A program made the translations under genes and the position numbers. Positions 9,457-17,780 of a DNA stretch of 64,000 nucleotides are shown here, piece by piece. Under the pieces are notes generated by a model. The model was given only the letters and a program-made list of their open reading frames with translations. It did not search any database and was not told the DNA's origin. Origin of the DNA: Glaciecola sp. 33A (GTDB lineage Bacteria > Pseudomonadota > Gammaproteobacteria > Enterobacterales > Alteromonadaceae); NCBI RefSeq assembly GCF_002836745.1, contig NZ_PJAR01000044.1, positions 558,001 to 622,000 on the forward strand, written 5' to 3'. Numbering within the stretch: position 1 is the first letter of the stretch; every line of letters begins with the position of its first letter.

Positions 9457-9764
9457 GGTGTAGCGTTCCTATTTTGAATATCAACGCCAAGTTAATATTC
9501 TTGCTAATAATCCCTATATTGACAAGCGGTAACTGTAGGCTTTAATCAACTCTGTAAACTTATCTATGACATTTGATTATAAATCGAGCCGTCATAACCG
9601 GCATATATGAATATCAGCTAAAAGACTTTTATTCGGCTAAGGTATTGTGAAATACTGCTCAACCCGTAGCGATTTGTTCCTTTTAGTCTCAAAATGGATT
9701 TGGGTCAACTCTGTCATTAAAAGATAAGTATATTTTGACATCACTATGAAGGTTGTGAAGACCG
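9457..9764. other. Intergenic interval (308 bp) with a promoter candidate
   Basis: Apart from the promoter candidate at 9497-9525, I see no gene, repeat or RNA. A weak CCGC/GCGG stem around 9761-9774 overlaps the stop codon of the rhombosortase gene but lacks a good T-run. Confidence 0.4.
9497..9525 (-). promoter_or_regulatory. Sigma-70-like promoter candidate for the Ig-like lipoprotein
   Basis: On the minus strand TTGTCA (9520-9525, five of six bases match the -35 consensus) is followed after exactly 17 bp by AAGAAT (9497-9502, four of six match the -10 consensus). The predicted transcript start lies about 35 bp before the ATG at 9456. Confidence 0.4.
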
Positions 9765-10367
9765 CTAAATTGCGGCTTTATGAACCAAGAAGCGGCGTCT
9801 TAGCAAGCTAGCAAAACCAATCAATAGGCCAATAATCGCACCGTATAGATGACTATCTACAGCTACATTAGCATCAATGAGATCAGGCATTAAACTACCT
9901 GCACCGTTTAATTGTTCGTTTCCTACTTTTAGTACCAGACCAATCAATAAAAGCCATCCACTCAACAGTTTGTTTTCCAAGTCTCTGATGCAACCCAAAG
10001 CGAATACCCCATGAATCGCACCTGACAGGCCGACATACCAGATGACATCCTCAGAAAATAGATATAAACAAAGTGAAAGAGCAACACAAATAAGAAAAAA
10101 CTTGGCTAAATAGGAAACGGTCTCATAATCGTCGCCATGCAGTGCCCATAATAATAATAAGCCCAAAAGATTAAATAAAATGTGAATGAAATTGGTGTGT
10201 AGAAAATGCCCGGTCACTATCTGATAGTAATCTTCTTGTGTCCACCAACTGCGTTCAAGTGCAAAATAGTCTGAACTCATGGGCTCGAACAAAAAGGCGA
10301 CGACACTAATTAACCCTATGATCAGCGGGCCTAAGTATTGATTTGGACGAGTAGGGAATTGGATCAT
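9765..10367 (-). CDS. rrtA: Rhombosortase (rhomboid-family intramembrane protease)
   Basis: Intramembrane serine protease that processes proteins ending in a GlyGly-CTERM tail so they can be released or anchored at the surface. It has 200 residues and about six membrane helices. The family marks are GHFLHTNFIHILFNLLGLLLLW near residues 53-74, the catalytic Ser115 in YVGLSGAIHG, and the catalytic His173 in VAVDSHLYGA. Size and motifs fit the rhombosortase subfamily better than GlpG, which is longer. A clear candidate substrate, the subtilase at 19280-23413, lies in the same window; the DUF3466 protein at 61285 is a weaker one. It is next to the Ig-like lipoprotein but separated from it by about 300 bp, so joint transcription is uncertain. 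Confidence 0.88.
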   Translation of the reverse strand: MIQFPTRPNQYLGPLIIGLISVVAFLFEPMSSDYFALERSWWTQEDYYQIVTGHFLHTNFIHILFNLLGLLLLWALHGDDYETVSYLAKFFLICVALSLCLYLFSEDVIWYVGLSGAIHGVFALGCIRDLENKLLSGWLLLIGLVLKVGNEQLNGAGSLMPDLIDANVAVDSHLYGAIIGLLIGFASLLRRRFLVHKAAI

Positions 10368-10471
10368 GTGTAGATTGCTTAACTGCGTATAGATTATTTT
10401 AATGCTATCTTATCACTAGAAAACAACAATGTGCTCACACAATCTGTTAAATTAATGACGGAGTAAAATTT

Positions 10472-10495
10472 ATGATAAACAGTGGTAAAGCATGA
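10472..10495 (+). promoter_or_regulatory. Seven-codon upstream frame coupled to the enoyl-CoA hydratase start
   Basis: A minimal frame, MINSGKA, opens at ATG 10472 and has the best Shine-Dalgarno in the area (GACGGAG, 10457-10463, about 8 nt upstream). Its TGA overlaps the hydratase ATG as ATGA (10492-10495). The nine bases ATGATAAAC occur at both starts. Ribosomes may load here and re-initiate on the main gene. Confidence 0.3.
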
Positions 10496-11247
10496 TAAAC
10501 GTTAGTCAACAAAATGCAGTTTTAACAATCGAAATTGATAGGCCTGATAAAAAGAACGCACTGCTCCCAAATATGTATATGGACATGGCAAAAGCCATTG
10601 AATCTGCCAGCGAAAGTGATATAAGAGCGGTGCTTATTCAAGGTTCCCACGGTTGTTTTACTGCAGGTAATGACATCGCTGATTTTATGTCAAAAAGTAA
10701 TGACCAAGGGGTGAATGAAACTTATCGCTTCATGATGGCTCTGGTCAATTGTCCAGTGCCTGTTGTTGCTAAAGTGGAGGGTTTGGCGATTGGGATTGGA
10801 ACAACATTGCTATTGCATTGTGACTTTGTTTACTGTGCCGACAAGGCTAAATTCGCAATGCCGTTTATCAACTTGGGCTTAGTGCCTGAATACGCGTCGA
10901 GTTATATTCTTCCTCGGATTTCAGGTAATTTGCAAGCCGCTGAATTGCTGTTGTTAGGAGAGACCTTTAGCGCTCAAAAAGCCTTTGAATGTGGTATTGT
11001 TTCCAGAGTCGTAAGTGAAGAGGCGTTATCAGGTTTAGTTGCACAGACCCTAGCAAAATTAGTCTCTAAACCTAAAATGGCACTGGTACAATCGAAAGCG
11101 CTTTTGCGCAATCAGAATGCTGAAATTGAACAGCATATTATTACTGAAATAGCGGCGTTTGCAGAAGCAATGGTGAGTGAGCCTGCGAAAGAAGCGTTTT
11201 CTGCTTTTTTAGAAAAAAGACCAGTAAATAGATTGATATACAAGTAG
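10492..11247 (+). CDS. Enoyl-CoA hydratase/isomerase family protein
   Basis: Crotonase-superfamily enzyme of 251 residues acting on acyl-CoA thioesters, probably in fatty-acid or amino-acid breakdown in the cytoplasm. The N-terminal pattern IEIDRPDKKNALLPNMYMDM and the oxyanion-hole/CoA block GCFTAGNDIADF (about residues 59-70) are typical. The second block is IGIGTTLLLHCDFVYCADKAKFAMPFINLGLVPEYASS. The usual hydratase Glu pair is not both present: the position equivalent to the second Glu falls in LVPEYAS, which fits isomerase-like members. The exact substrate cannot be read from sequence. The start at 10492 overlaps a small upstream frame. It is followed 42 bp later by ggt on the same strand, possibly co-transcribed. 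Confidence 0.85.
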   Translation: MINVSQQNAVLTIEIDRPDKKNALLPNMYMDMAKAIESASESDIRAVLIQGSHGCFTAGNDIADFMSKSNDQGVNETYRFMMALVNCPVPVVAKVEGLAIGIGTTLLLHCDFVYCADKAKFAMPFINLGLVPEYASSYILPRISGNLQAAELLLLGETFSAQKAFECGIVSRVVSEEALSGLVAQTLAKLVSKPKMALVQSKALLRNQNAEIEQHIITEIAAFAEAMVSEPAKEAFSAFLEKRPVNRLIYK

Positions 11248-11289
11248 CTTCTCAATCAACACAAATATTGTTATCGAAACAGGTAAAAA

Positions 11290-13032
11290 ATGAAAAAATT
11301 AGTTCTCGCTACATTGACAGTGTTCGCTTTTTCATCCTTTGCTCAAGCAGCAAATCAGGTACGAGAGGATCGCGAACCAGAAGCTGATACAGGAAAAACG
11401 GTTAAGCAAGCACATGAATCAAAGGAATATATGGTTGTCGCAGCCAATCCTTATGCCGCTTGGGCGGGTAAAAATATACTTGAAAAAGGCGGTTCGGCAA
11501 TTGATGCCGCTGTTGCGATACAAGCGATGTTAACGTTAGTCGAACCGCAATCGTCGGGTATAGGTGGTGGAGCTTTCATGCTATATTGGGACAACAAGAA
11601 TAAAAAGCTGCATACGTTTGATGGTCGCGAAACAGCCCCTCAAAAAGCAACACCTTATATCTTTTTAGACGATGGCGAACCTATGCGCTGGATTGACGCA
11701 GTGGTTGGTGGCAAAGCAATCGGTGTACCGGGTGTGTTAAAAGCGCTTGAAATGGCACATAAGGAATTTGGTAAGTTAAAATGGAGAGATTTATTTGAAG
11801 ATGCTATTACAACCTCAAGGCAGGGATTTATAGTATCACCCAGACTAGATTCGTTACTAAAATTAGATATACATCCAGGTCTAAATAACTTTGTCACTTC
11901 ACAAAACTATTTCAAACCAAATGGCGAACCGCTCGAACAGGGCACGCTACAAAAAAACCAACTGCTTGCAAATACCCTACTTAACATTGCTCATCACGGT
12001 ACAGATTATTTTTATAAAGGTGAGTTAGCAGAGAAAATTGCTGAGGCGGCTCGCACAACGATAATTAATCCTGGCTTTATGACAGCTGACGATTTAGCCC
12101 TTTATGAAGCAAAGAAACGCGCGCCGATATGCGGGAACTATAGAGGTAAGAAAATTTGCGGGATGGCGCCGCCAAGTTCTGGTGGAATATCGGTATATCA
12201 AATTTTGAAAATGCTAGAACAATTCGAACTAAAAAAGTACGGGCCCGGTAGTAAAGAATTTATTCACTTGTTTTCGCAGTCTAGTGCGCTCGCATATGCT
12301 GACAGGGATCAGTACATTGCGGATACTGACTTTACCAACCTACCAGCAGTATCGCTTATTAATTCAGCCTACTTGTCGCAACGAGCTAAGCTTGTTGGGC
12401 TAAATAAACTGGTAACGAAAGCTGAGGCAGGAAAGCCATACATGAATGTAATGGTGGGTGAAGATCATACGCCAGAGTTGCCAAGTACCAGTCATTTTTC
12501 TATTGTAGATAAAGAAGGCAATGCGATTTCAATGACTACCAGTATCGAATTTATGTTCGGTTCTGGTGTTATGGTTGAAGGTTTTTTATTGAACAATCAA
12601 CTAACAGACTTTTCGTTAGCGCCGTCTAAAAATGGTTATCAAGCATTGAATAGAGTCGAGCCCAACAAACGTCCCCGCAGTTCAATGAGCCCGACGATGC
12701 TGTTTAACGAAAAAGGAGAGCTAGAGTTGATTATTGGTTCCCCGGGAGGAAGTCGTATTATAAATTACGTTGCACAGACAATTATTAATGTAGTTGATTT
12801 TGATATGAATATTCAACAGGCAATAAATGCGCCTAGAATAACTAACCGTAATGATTATACTGCCCTTGAGAAAGGAACCGTGCTTACCGAGCTGAAAGTT
12901 GACTTAGAAAGACAAGGGCATGATGTGCGTGTGCTTGATCTTAACAGCGGTTTGCATGGCATTCAATTAATTGATGGTAAATTAATCGGTGGTGCTGATC
13001 CAAGAAGGGAAGGTGTTGCTGTTGGTCGCTAA
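11290..13032 (+). CDS. ggt: Gamma-glutamyltranspeptidase (gamma-glutamyltransferase)
   Basis: Periplasmic enzyme that cleaves or transfers the gamma-glutamyl group of glutathione. It begins with a Sec signal peptide (MKKLVLATLTVFAFSSFAQA). The large-subunit region carries GGSAIDAAVAIQAMLTLVEPQSSGIGGGAFML. The autoprocessing site lies before Thr400 in PSTSHFSIVD, which becomes the N-terminal nucleophile of the small subunit. The substrate loop GSPGGSRI is present near residue 483. Length (580) is normal, so this should be an intact Ntn-hydrolase. An SD (acaggtaa) precedes the ATG. The convergent small lipoprotein gene lies 28 bp downstream, with a terminator at 13040-13071 oriented for the opposite strand. 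Confidence 0.93.
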   Translation: MKKLVLATLTVFAFSSFAQAANQVREDREPEADTGKTVKQAHESKEYMVVAANPYAAWAGKNILEKGGSAIDAAVAIQAMLTLVEPQSSGIGGGAFMLYWDNKNKKLHTFDGRETAPQKATPYIFLDDGEPMRWIDAVVGGKAIGVPGVLKALEMAHKEFGKLKWRDLFEDAITTSRQGFIVSPRLDSLLKLDIHPGLNNFVTSQNYFKPNGEPLEQGTLQKNQLLANTLLNIAHHGTDYFYKGELAEKIAEAARTTIINPGFMTADDLALYEAKKRAPICGNYRGKKICGMAPPSSGGISVYQILKMLEQFELKKYGPGSKEFIHLFSQSSALAYADRDQYIADTDFTNLPAVSLINSAYLSQRAKLVGLNKLVTKAEAGKPYMNVMVGEDHTPELPSTSHFSIVDKEGNAISMTTSIEFMFGSGVMVEGFLLNNQLTDFSLAPSKNGYQALNRVEPNKRPRSSMSPTMLFNEKGELELIIGSPGGSRIINYVAQTIINVVDFDMNIQQAINAPRITNRNDYTALEKGTVLTELKVDLERQGHDVRVLDLNSGLHGIQLIDGKLIGGADPRREGVAVGR

Positions 13033-13039
13033 GCTGACG

Positions 13040-13071
13040 AAAAAAAAATCAGTCCCGTTTCTAAGGGACTG
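13040..13071 (-). terminator. Rho-independent terminator of the small lipoprotein gene
   Basis: CAGTCCC (13050-13056) pairs with GGGACTG (13065-13071) around an 8-nt loop. On the minus strand the hairpin is followed by eight T. The TAG stop of the minus-strand gene (13061-13063) sits in the loop. Confidence 0.75.
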
Positions 13072-13519
13072 TATTTGACACACCTACGATTTTCCAATCC
13101 CCTGATTGTCTAATCATAGAAATTGTTTTTAATTCGGTAATTTTTCTATTGTTGTAAGTGCCAATGATTTTAACGTCAACGGTCACTTCTTTTTTGAATT
13201 CTGTCATACTTTCAAAACCGCCTGAAACCGGCTCTACGGTCATTTCCGTTAATCGTAAATTCAATATATGGCGCTGAACCCCACTGTTTGTATGATATGA
13301 CTTTAGCAGTCCTGCAAACTTATCAGTCGATAATTTAAGCGCACCGTCCAAATTATCATCTTCGTAAATTGCCATTATAAATACCAGTGCAGCATATTGC
13401 GGTGTTTCGTCACTCATCATGCCGTAACGACCCGCTTTTATTTCTCTGTCTGGTTTATCACAAGCAGCCATTGTTAGTGCAACCAAACACAATAAAATAA
13501 CTTTGCTAATTTTCTTCAT
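13061..13519 (-). CDS. Small lipoprotein of unknown function
   Basis: A 152-residue protein with a lipoprotein signal and the lipobox TMAAC (Cys 19). The mature part has a helical middle (ETPQYAALVFIMAIYEDDNLDGALKL) and a C-terminal beta-rich half ending GDWKIVGVSNTVP. That pattern resembles NTF2/DUF4878-like folds, in which a last strand W-K-I-x-G is common; this assignment is inference from pattern only. It is monocistronic, convergent with ggt, and its stop lies inside its own terminator hairpin. No role can be given. Confidence 0.8.
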   Translation of the reverse strand: MKKISKVILLCLVALTMAACDKPDREIKAGRYGMMSDETPQYAALVFIMAIYEDDNLDGALKLSTDKFAGLLKSYHTNSGVQRHILNLRLTEMTVEPVSGGFESMTEFKKEVTVDVKIIGTYNNRKITELKTISMIRQSGDWKIVGVSNTVP

Positions 13520-13743
13520 ACACTATTGCTGCCGTAATAATTTATACCTTGCAGGCAGACTTACCCTCTAAGTAAATTTGTCTATGGTAATTTTAAAATA
13601 AAAAATATAAGGACACTAGTTTGTTTCTTTATAGACAAAAAGTAAAGGGACTGTAAAGCCCCGTTAAGTGAACCATCGAAATGTGCTGATTGTGATGGTT
13701 TGTGTAAGTATAAGCAGCTGATTAGATGGAGCCGTTAATTGGA

Positions 13744-14709
13744 CTATTGAACTTCTTCTACGTCAGAAAACTCACCAGAAAACAATGGGCTACTCAAATA
13801 ACGTTCTGTACCACTGGCTAACAATACTACGACGATTTTGTCCTTATTTTCTGGGCGCTCGGCATAACGTTTAGCTGCTACAACGGCAGCGCCAGAAGAA
13901 ATACCAGCTAAAATACCTTCTTCTTTCATCAGTCTGTTTGCCATCGCCATTGTTTCTGCATTGCTCACTTGTTCTACTTCATCAATCAGGTCGAGGTCTA
14001 GATTGCCAGGAATGAAGCCCGCACCAATACCTTGTATTTTATGCGGGCCAGGAGTTAATTGCAGGCCGGCTTTAGCTTGAGTAATAACAGGGCTGTCCGT
14101 TGGTTCAACCGCTACTACCGTGATGGCTTTGCCCGCTGTCTTTTTAATGTAACGGCTTACACCAGTAATTGTGCCGCCTGTGCCCACACCTGCAACAAAC
14201 GCGTCAACTTTGCCTTCGGTATCTTCCCAAATTTCGGGACCTGTTGTTTTCTCATGAATTTCTGGATTTGCAGGATTATCAAACTGATTTAATGGCACAT
14301 AACGACCTGGGTCTGCATCCATAATTTCTTGCACTTTGGACAATGCGCCTTTCATGCCCTTAGGAGCATCGGTAAGTATTAAGTTTGCGCCTAACGCTCT
14401 TAACAACTTTCTGCGCTCTAAACTCATACTACTAGGCATGGTGAGCGTTAGTTTATAGCCACGAGACGCCGCAACAAAAGCAAGTGCGATACCTGTATTG
14501 CCGCTTGTCGCTTCAATAAGCTCTTTACCTTCAGTCATCAAACCTTTCTTTTCAGCGTCCCAAATCATATTGGCGCCAATGCGGCACTTGATACTAAAGC
14601 TGGGGTTGCGAGATTCAATTTTTGCGTATACGTTACCACCAGTGACTCTATTGAGTCTGACTAATGGCGTGCGGCCAATGGCAAGCGAATGGTCGTCAAA
14701 TGTGTTCAT
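13744..14709 (-). CDS. cysK: Cysteine synthase A (O-acetylserine sulfhydrylase)
   Basis: PLP enzyme that makes cysteine from O-acetylserine and sulfide. The sequence follows E. coli CysK closely over its whole length. The PLP Lys is at residue 41 in [14 protein letters not shown], the substrate loop is [10 protein letters not shown], and the phosphate-binding loop is [15 protein letters not shown]. Also present are [12 protein letters not shown] and the C-terminal [15 protein letters not shown] longer frame opens at TTG 14730, but the ATG at 14707-14709 has the Shine-Dalgarno AAGGAAG five bases upstream and matches the usual length (321 residues), so I use it. CysM is excluded by the overall pattern. 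The divergent neighbour is the MoxR-like gene. Confidence 0.95.
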   Translation of the reverse strand: MNTFDDHSLAIGRTPLVRLNRVTGGNVYAKIESRNPSFSIKCRIGANMIWDAEKKGLMTEGKELIEATSGNTGIALAFVAASRGYKLTLTMPSSMSLERRKLLRALGANLILTDAPKGMKGALSKVQEIMDADPGRYVPLNQFDNPANPEIHEKTTGPEIWEDTEGKVDAFVAGVGTGGTITGVSRYIKKTAGKAITVVAVEPTDSPVITQAKAGLQLTPGPHKIQGIGAGFIPGNLDLDLIDEVEQVSNAETMAMANRLMKEEGILAGISSGAAVVAAKRYAERPENKDKIVVVLLASGTERYLSSPLFSGEFSDVEEVQ

Positions 14710-14713
14710 TATA

Positions 14714-14720
14714 CTTCCTT
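14714..14720 (-). promoter_or_regulatory. Ribosome-binding site that fixes the cysK start
   Basis: AAGGAAG on the minus strand lies just before the ATG at 14709 and inside the longer frame that would begin at TTG 14730. It therefore supports the shorter protein. Confidence 0.7.
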
Positions 14721-14944
14721 TGTTAAACAATCATCGCGAGTTAACTTCTCATTAATGGTTGTTATCAAAAAAAATAACTATCACCAAAAGTTACGTGTCG
14801 CTATTATTAATCGTTAGTGTTCAGTTAGTCGTAAAACTTCTACAGTGATAAGAGTATGCGCAAATTGAAAAAAACACAGTGCTTTTTTAGCTATATGTTA
14901 TTTTTATTTCACTTAATCAATAAAAACAAAAGTTGAGGGATCCC

Positions 14945-15781
14945 ATGGGGTTTACTGGTACCAAGAATTATATTGCGAGTAAAGAGCTACAACTGGCAGT
15001 AAATGCAGCTATCACACTAGAAAAACCACTTCTTATTAAAGGTGAGCCGGGCACGGGTAAGACAATGTTGGCGGAAGAGTTATCTGCTGCACTGGGTGCA
15101 GATTTATTACAATGGCACATAAAATCAACAACTAAGGCACAGCAAGGATTGTACGAATATGATGCAGTGTCACGTTTGCGTGATTCGCAACTAGGCGATG
15201 CGCGCGTTCATAATATCGGTAACTACATCGTCAAGGGTAAATTATGGCAAGCGTTCACAGCAGAAAAACGTCCTGTTTTGTTAATTGATGAAATTGATAA
15301 AGCGGATATTGAATTTCCAAATGACTTGTTACTAGAACTCGATAAAATGGAATTCTTTGTATATGAAACACAAGAAAGAATTGTGGCCAAGCAGCGTCCG
15401 ATTGTCATAATTACCTCTAACAACGAGAAAGAATTACCTGATGCGTTCCTTCGCCGCTGTTTCTTTCATTATATTCAATTTCCTGAAAGAGAAGAGATGA
15501 CCCAGATCCTTGATGTGCATTTCCCTAATATTAAGAAAGACCTTCTTGAAAAAGCGCTGACATCATTTTTCCAAATTAGGGATGTTGGTGGTATCAAGAA
15601 AAAACCGTCTACATCAGAGTTAATTGACTGGTTAAAATTACTAGTGGCTGACGATATTCCTGCTTCGGTATTACAAGACAACGATGCAAAAAATGCACTA
15701 CCTCCGCTATATGGTGCCTTGCTGAAAAATGAGCAGGATATACACCTATTTGAAAAGCTTATGTTTATGGCTCGTCGTTAA
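14945..15781 (+). CDS. MoxR-type AAA+ ATPase
   Basis: AAA+ ATPase of the MoxR/CoxD branch, which works with a VWA-domain partner as a chaperone-like activator, for example in metal cofactor insertion or protein complex assembly. Walker A is GEPGTGKT (residues 33-40), Walker B is LLIDEIDKAD, sensor 1 is IITSN and the arginine finger region is DAFLRRCFFHYI. The ATG at 14945 follows GAGGGA at a good distance. A TTG at 14933 in the same frame is less likely. The 278-residue length is normal. The stop overlaps the ATG of the next gene (TAATG), so the two are translationally coupled, as is usual for MoxR/VWA pairs. Its client is unknown. Confidence 0.9.
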   Translation: MGFTGTKNYIASKELQLAVNAAITLEKPLLIKGEPGTGKTMLAEELSAALGADLLQWHIKSTTKAQQGLYEYDAVSRLRDSQLGDARVHNIGNYIVKGKLWQAFTAEKRPVLLIDEIDKADIEFPNDLLLELDKMEFFVYETQERIVAKQRPIVIITSNNEKELPDAFLRRCFFHYIQFPEREEMTQILDVHFPNIKKDLLEKALTSFFQIRDVGGIKKKPSTSELIDWLKLLVADDIPASVLQDNDAKNALPPLYGALLKNEQDIHLFEKLMFMARR

Positions 15782-16962
15782 TGTTAATCGAATTCTTCTT
15801 TAAATTACGTGAATACCGTTTAAAGACGAGTATTACCGAATGGTTAGATTTAGTGAATGCCCTTGATCATAATGTTGTGCATGCAGATATTGAAGGTTTT
15901 TACTTTTTAGCCCGCACCGTATTGGTTAAAGACGAAAATCAGTACGACAAGTTTGATAAAGCCTTTGCCGATTATTTTAAGGGCGTGCAATCGATTAATT
16001 TGTTTGATAAAGAAATTCCAGAAGATTGGTTGCGCTCTGAAATGGAGAAGTTCTTAAGCGAAGAAGAGAAGAAAAAAATTGAAGCACTTGGTGGTCTCGA
16101 TAAGTTAATGGAAACCTTGCAGGAGCGCTTAAAAGAGCAAGAAAAACGGCACCAAGGCGGCAATAAATGGATTGGTACAGGAGGTACATCACCCTTTGGG
16201 GCGAATGGCCATAACCCAGAAGGTGTGCGGATTGGTCAAGATAAAAACCGTAATTTTTCAGCTGTTAAGGTGTGGGATAAACGCCAATTCAAAAACCTTT
16301 CCAGTGACGTTGAAATAGGTACGCGTAACATTAAAGTTGCGCTCCGTCGATTACGTAAGTTTGCACGCACGGGCGCAAGTGAAGAGCTAGATATAAAAGA
16401 CACGATTAGTTCGACAGCGCGAAATGCGGGTTACTTAGACCTGAAGATGGCACCTGAACGTCACAATGCGATTAAACTTTTGTTATTTTTTGATGTGGGT
16501 GGCTCAATGGACTCCCACATTAAGCGTTGTGAAGAGCTCTTTTCAGCAGTGCATTCTGAGTTTAAACACATTGAGTTTTTCTATTTTCATAATTGTATTT
16601 ATGATGGTGTGTGGAAAGACAATCAAAGGCGAGGGCAGCAAACCATGGATATTTATCAAATAATCCATAAATATGGTGCTGACTACAAAGCCATATTCGT
16701 GGGTGATGCGACCATGGGGCCATACGAAATTACCTACCCTGGAGGTAGTGTCGAACATTGGAATGAGGAAACCGGCGCGGTGTGGATGGAGCGTCTTTTA
16801 AATCATTTTGAGCATGCTGTTTGGTTAAATCCACAACCCAAGCAATATTGGCATTATCATGCTTCATTGCAGATTATGCAGGAGTTGATGAAAAACCGAA
16901 TGTACCCATTAACGGTAGATGGGTTAACTGAGTCAATAAAAACCTTGTTGAAAAAAGCGTAA
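15781..16962 (+). CDS. VWA domain-containing protein, CoxE-like
   Basis: Partner of the MoxR-type ATPase, 393 residues. The N-terminal half is helical and charged (residues 1-130, with a Glu/Lys-rich coiled segment EEKKKIEALGGLDKLMETL). A Gly-rich linker (GGNKWIGTGGTSPFG) follows, then a C-terminal von Willebrand A domain. Its metal site (MIDAS) reads DVGGS (Asp238 to Ser242) instead of the classic DxSxS. This variant is, to my knowledge, common in the CoxE group. There is no signal or membrane helix, so the pair acts in the cytoplasm. No cox or other maturation target gene lies nearby. A 10-bp inverted repeat follows the stop codon. Confidence 0.88.
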   Translation: MLIEFFFKLREYRLKTSITEWLDLVNALDHNVVHADIEGFYFLARTVLVKDENQYDKFDKAFADYFKGVQSINLFDKEIPEDWLRSEMEKFLSEEEKKKIEALGGLDKLMETLQERLKEQEKRHQGGNKWIGTGGTSPFGANGHNPEGVRIGQDKNRNFSAVKVWDKRQFKNLSSDVEIGTRNIKVALRRLRKFARTGASEELDIKDTISSTARNAGYLDLKMAPERHNAIKLLLFFDVGGSMDSHIKRCEELFSAVHSEFKHIEFFYFHNCIYDGVWKDNQRRGQQTMDIYQIIHKYGADYKAIFVGDATMGPYEITYPGGSVEHWNEETGAVWMERLLNHFEHAVWLNPQPKQYWHYHASLQIMQELMKNRMYPLTVDGLTESIKTLLKKA

Positions 16963-16965
16963 GAT

Positions 16966-16993
16966 ACCCGCTATTCGTTGCATAATAGCGGGT
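16966..16993. repeat. Perfect inverted repeat between the VWA gene and rluF
   Basis: ACCCGCTATT (16966-16975) pairs fully with AATAGCGGGT (16984-16993) around an 8-nt loop. Neither side has a T-run, so it is not a standard intrinsic terminator. It may act in mRNA stability or processing. Confidence 0.5.
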
Positions 16994-17034
16994 GAAGCTT
17001 GTATCATTAGGCGTACTTAAAACAGGGAAGCCAA

Positions 17035-17772
17035 ATGTTAAAACGTCTTAATAAATATATCAGTGATTCTGGTTTTTGTTCACGCCGTGAAGCTGATGCT
17101 TTAATTGAAAAAGGCAGTGTTGCAGTCAATGGCGCAGTGCCTGAATTAGGAACCAAAGTCAGCTTAGACGACAAAGTAACGGTTAATGGCAAATTGATTG
17201 AAGCGGTTGCTGAAGATAAAACGGATCGTGTTTACCTTGCTTACAACAAGCCAATAGGAATAACTTGTACGACTGAACGAAAAGTGCAAGGTAATATTAT
17301 CGATGCTATTGGCTTTGCAACCAGAATCTTCCCCATTGGTCGGTTGGATAAACCGTCAGAAGGGTTGATACTACTGACTAGTGACGGGGACATCGTAAAC
17401 AAAATTTTGCGCGCTGAAAACGCGCATGAAAAACATTATCGCGTGATAGTAAATAGAGTGGTTTCAGATGAATTTATTAGTAAAATGTCATCCGGCATAC
17501 CGATACTGGATACGGTCACGAAACCCTGTGAACTAAGACGGGCTGGCAAGTTTGGTTTTGATATTATCTTAACGCAAGGGCTAAATCGTCAAATTCGTCG
17601 CATGTGTGAATACTTAGGCTATGAGGTTACACGCTTAACTCGTAAGCGTATTATGCATGTCAGTTTAAGCGGCATTAAGTCGGGTCAATATCGACATCTA
17701 ACGGATGCTGAAATGGTAGAGATGAATAAAGCATTAGAAAGTTCTACTAAGACGTTTACGCAAGTTCCATAA
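17035..17772 (+). CDS. rluF: 23S rRNA pseudouridine(2604) synthase
   Basis: Converts U2604 of 23S rRNA (and, in E. coli, U35 of tRNA-Tyr) to pseudouridine. An S4 RNA-binding domain occupies about residues 1-60 (LKRLNKYISDSGFCSRREADALIEKG shortened here to its start). The catalytic domain has Asp105 in IGRLDKPSEGL, the block EKHYRVIVN, and LNRQIRRMCEYLGYEVTRL near the C-terminus. The order and spacing of these elements match E. coli RluF better than RluB or RluE, mainly through the HEKxYxV and GIPILDTVTK segments. An SD (AGGGAAG) precedes the ATG. It is convergent with the MATE gene, only 8 bp apart. Confidence 0.92.
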   Translation: MLKRLNKYISDSGFCSRREADALIEKGSVAVNGAVPELGTKVSLDDKVTVNGKLIEAVAEDKTDRVYLAYNKPIGITCTTERKVQGNIIDAIGFATRIFPIGRLDKPSEGLILLTSDGDIVNKILRAENAHEKHYRVIVNRVVSDEFISKMSSGIPILDTVTKPCELRRAGKFGFDIILTQGLNRQIRRMCEYLGYEVTRLTRKRIMHVSLSGIKSGQYRHLTDAEMVEMNKALESSTKTFTQVP

Positions 17773-17780
17773 TAGCCGCC

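Noticed and set aside
14709-14730. Longer cysK N-terminus from TTG 14730
   Set aside because: The ribosome-binding site lies inside this extension and homologues begin at the ATG at 14709.
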